7,816 nucleotides of DNA from Spirochaetaceae bacterium (GTDB lineage Bacteria > Spirochaetota > Spirochaetia > Spirochaetales_E > Spirochaetaceae_B): NCBI GenBank assembly GCA_003249275.1, contig QKJO01000170.1, positions 1 to 7,816 of the forward strand, written 5' to 3'. Shown piece by piece: positions 6,731-7,816 of the stretch (the stretch's first letter is position 1; every line of letters begins with the position of its first letter). Below the pieces are notes generated by a model that did no database searches, was not told where the DNA came from, and was given only the letters and a program-made list of their open reading frames with translations. The translations under genes and the position numbers were made by a program.

Positions 6731-7276
6731 ATGGTTCATAAAGTGCCGATGGAGATTGAAAAGGATGAGTTCTGGTTCGAAATCTGCGACAGACTATTCG
6801 ATTTGATGCCTTCATTTCTTCATTTCAGTGAAAGGGTCCGGCAGAATCCTGTCGCCCGGCTGATCGGCTGGCTTCCTTTTCTGGCAAATACCGATCAGCC
6901 CCAGAGGGACTCGATAACAAATATGACCATCTATCTTCTCTCCGGTTACGGCTCTTCCAGGGATATTTTTTTTCTCAGCGAGTCCCGGAATGATGTCCTC
7001 TTCGACTGTCTGGCAACCCTGCTGAATTTCACGAACGGTGATGAAAAAATCCTGCATAGGGGATTAAGCCTGATCTGCATCGTTCTGCTCAACGAATATG
7101 AAAAAAACCGGGATGAAGACCGGAGCAAAGGAAAATACAATCCCCTGAATGCGGGTGTGTGGAACTTTGATGAACTCATGAGAGAGCTGGAAGCGGGAGT
7201 CAAAGCCGTTCCCTGCCGTAAGATGGACCGGATTCTGAGCCTTGAGGCTGCAGCCGGCTGCTACTGGAATCCCTGA
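6731..7276 (+). CDS. Conserved-looking protein of unknown function, 181 aa
   Basis: I do not recognise the family. The ATG has AGGGGAG at 9-nt spacing; a second ATG seven codons in lacks a ribosome site. The protein has no signal peptide and no convincing membrane segment, and looks mainly helical and cytoplasmic. The N-terminal half is rich in aromatics (residues 13-55), the middle has hydrophobic helices (LFDCLATLLNF about 90-100, LSLICIVLLNEYEK about 112-125), and a charged stretch (about 124-137) leads to a C-terminal part with WNFDELMRELEAGVK (144-158). Cysteines are scattered, with no CxxC pair. Codon use resembles the neighbours. It lies 144 bp after the chemoreceptor and 57 bp before the protease gene on the same strand, so it may share a transcript with the latter. 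Its leader contains a hairpin over the ribosome site. The reading frame is well supported; no function can be given. Confidence 0.8.
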   Translation: MVHKVPMEIEKDEFWFEICDRLFDLMPSFLHFSERVRQNPVARLIGWLPFLANTDQPQRDSITNMTIYLLSGYGSSRDIFFLSESRNDVLFDCLATLLNFTNGDEKILHRGLSLICIVLLNEYEKNRDEDRSKGKYNPLNAGVWNFDELMRELEAGVKAVPCRKMDRILSLEAAAGCYWNP

Positions 7277-7333
7277 ACCGCTGAATGTATACTGATTGAC
7301 AGCAACAGATACAAAAAGCAGGCGGTTTCGGGG
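7277..7333 (+). promoter_or_regulatory. Short leader with the ribosome site of the protease gene
   Basis: This 57-bp gap stays open in the same frame as both flanking genes but has no ATG or GTG. AGGCGG (7320-7325) lies 8 nt before the TTG at 7334 and supports that start. A perfect TTGACA (7296-7301) is present but has no -10 at 16-18 nt. TATACT (7288-7293) is a possible -10 with a poor -35. Cotranscription with the upstream gene seems as likely as a separate promoter. Confidence 0.45.
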
Positions 7334-7816
7334 TTGATAAACATTAAACAGGCCTGTCTGATCCTGCTGGCTGCGGTCATTCCGGTGACACTTCTGCCGG
7401 CGGAGGACAGGGCCGGTCATTCTGAAGAAACAGATTCTAAAGTCATCCTGGGGTCCAGAGAGATGGTCATGTTAAGCCCTCCCGGACTCATTCTGGAGAG
7501 CCGGATCGACACGGGAGCGGAACTCTCCTCCGTCCACGGCTCTGAAATCCGACTATTCGTCCGCGACGGGTTTCAATGGGTCAGTTTCAATCTGGATTAT
7601 GACGGTGCGGATCGTTACGTCGAATTGCCGGTGCAGTCAGTCATCCGGGTTCTCCAGGCCAACTCGCCTCAGGGGGTTGAGAGGCCCGTCATCAGACTGA
7701 CAGTGTCGATCGGTTCTCTGACGACGGAAGCGGATTTTACAATAACCGACAGGAGAAGAATGTCCTCCCCCGTGCTGATCGGAAGAAATGTACTGTCAGG
7801 ACTGGCTTTTGTTGAT
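7334..7816 (+). CDS. Secreted retropepsin-like aspartic protease family protein (PF05618/COG4067 type), 3' end missing
   Basis: The 161 residues in view belong to the family usually named 'ATP-dependent zinc protease' or 'RimK/LysX family', whose fold is a retropepsin-like aspartic endopeptidase. Residues 1-23 form a signal peptide (INIKQ, then a hydrophobic run ending near LLPA), so the protein is exported, probably to the periplasm. The mature part starts with VILGSREMVML (about 37-47) and carries the expected active-site motif IDTGAELSSVHG (57-68), with the Asp of DTGA as the catalytic candidate. Near the edge, SSPVLIGRNVLSG (about 144-156) matches the conserved family ending, so only a short C-terminus is missing. 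No ATG or GTG exists between the upstream stop and residue 43; the TTG at 7334 has AGGCGG at 8 nt and precedes the signal peptide. The family is often found beside RimK-like ATP-grasp ligases; none is in view. The substrate is unknown, and zinc or ATP dependence is only a historical name. Confidence 0.85.
   Translation, partial: MINIKQACLILLAAVIPVTLLPAEDRAGHSEETDSKVILGSREMVMLSPPGLILESRIDTGAELSSVHGSEIRLFVRDGFQWVSFNLDYDGADRYVELPVQSVIRVLQANSPQGVERPVIRLTVSIGSLTTEADFTITDRRRMSSPVLIGRNVLSGLAFVD

Noticed and set aside
7296..7301. Perfect TTGACA -35 box before the protease gene
   Set aside because: No -10-like sequence lies 16-18 nt downstream; that stretch is the GC-rich ribosome site.
1..7816. Mobile elements, CRISPR arrays, tRNA or rRNA genes, phage or toxin-antitoxin genes
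   Set aside because: No transposase, integrase, terminal inverted repeats, direct-repeat array or RNA gene pattern was seen. Gene style is uniform across the window.

Overview
The window carries five protein genes in two divergent blocks. It looks like a Gram-negative, motile bacterium of moderate GC content with clear Shine-Dalgarno sites and GTG and TTG starts. The mix of a Cache-type chemoreceptor, a large triple-receiver hybrid kinase linked to cheR, and a periplasmic retropepsin-like protein would fit a free-living spirochaete. No 16S rRNA or lineage marker is present, so that placement is a weak inference.

Minus strand (positions 4668 down to 1): a 1350-residue membrane hybrid histidine kinase (dCache, HAMP, GAF, coiled coil, HisKA/HATPase, three receivers). 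It is followed with an ATGA stop/start overlap by a CheR-type methyltransferase that runs off the left edge. The two are almost certainly one operon, and a CheB or further regulator may follow beyond the edge.

Middle (4669-4861): a divergent control region of 193 bp. It holds a possible sigma-28-like promoter facing the kinase, a small dyad over that promoter, weak sigma-54-like and sigma-70-like sequences facing the receptor, and strong ribosome sites for both genes.

Plus strand (4862 to 7816): a transmembrane methyl-accepting chemotaxis protein with an sCache-type sensor and a C-terminal CheR-docking pentapeptide. After a 144-bp gap comes a 181-residue protein of unknown family, then a secreted retropepsin-like aspartic protease family member (DTGA motif, PF05618/COG4067 type) that runs off the right edge. 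The gap before the unknown gene holds a long two-part hairpin that buries its Shine-Dalgarno site and a sigma-28-like -10 element placed so that the transcript would begin at the hairpin.

The left and middle genes form a signalling neighbourhood: a receptor that needs methylation, a methyltransferase, and a kinase with its own extracytoplasmic sensor. Whether this CheR serves this receptor is open. No mobile element, CRISPR array, tRNA or rRNA is visible.
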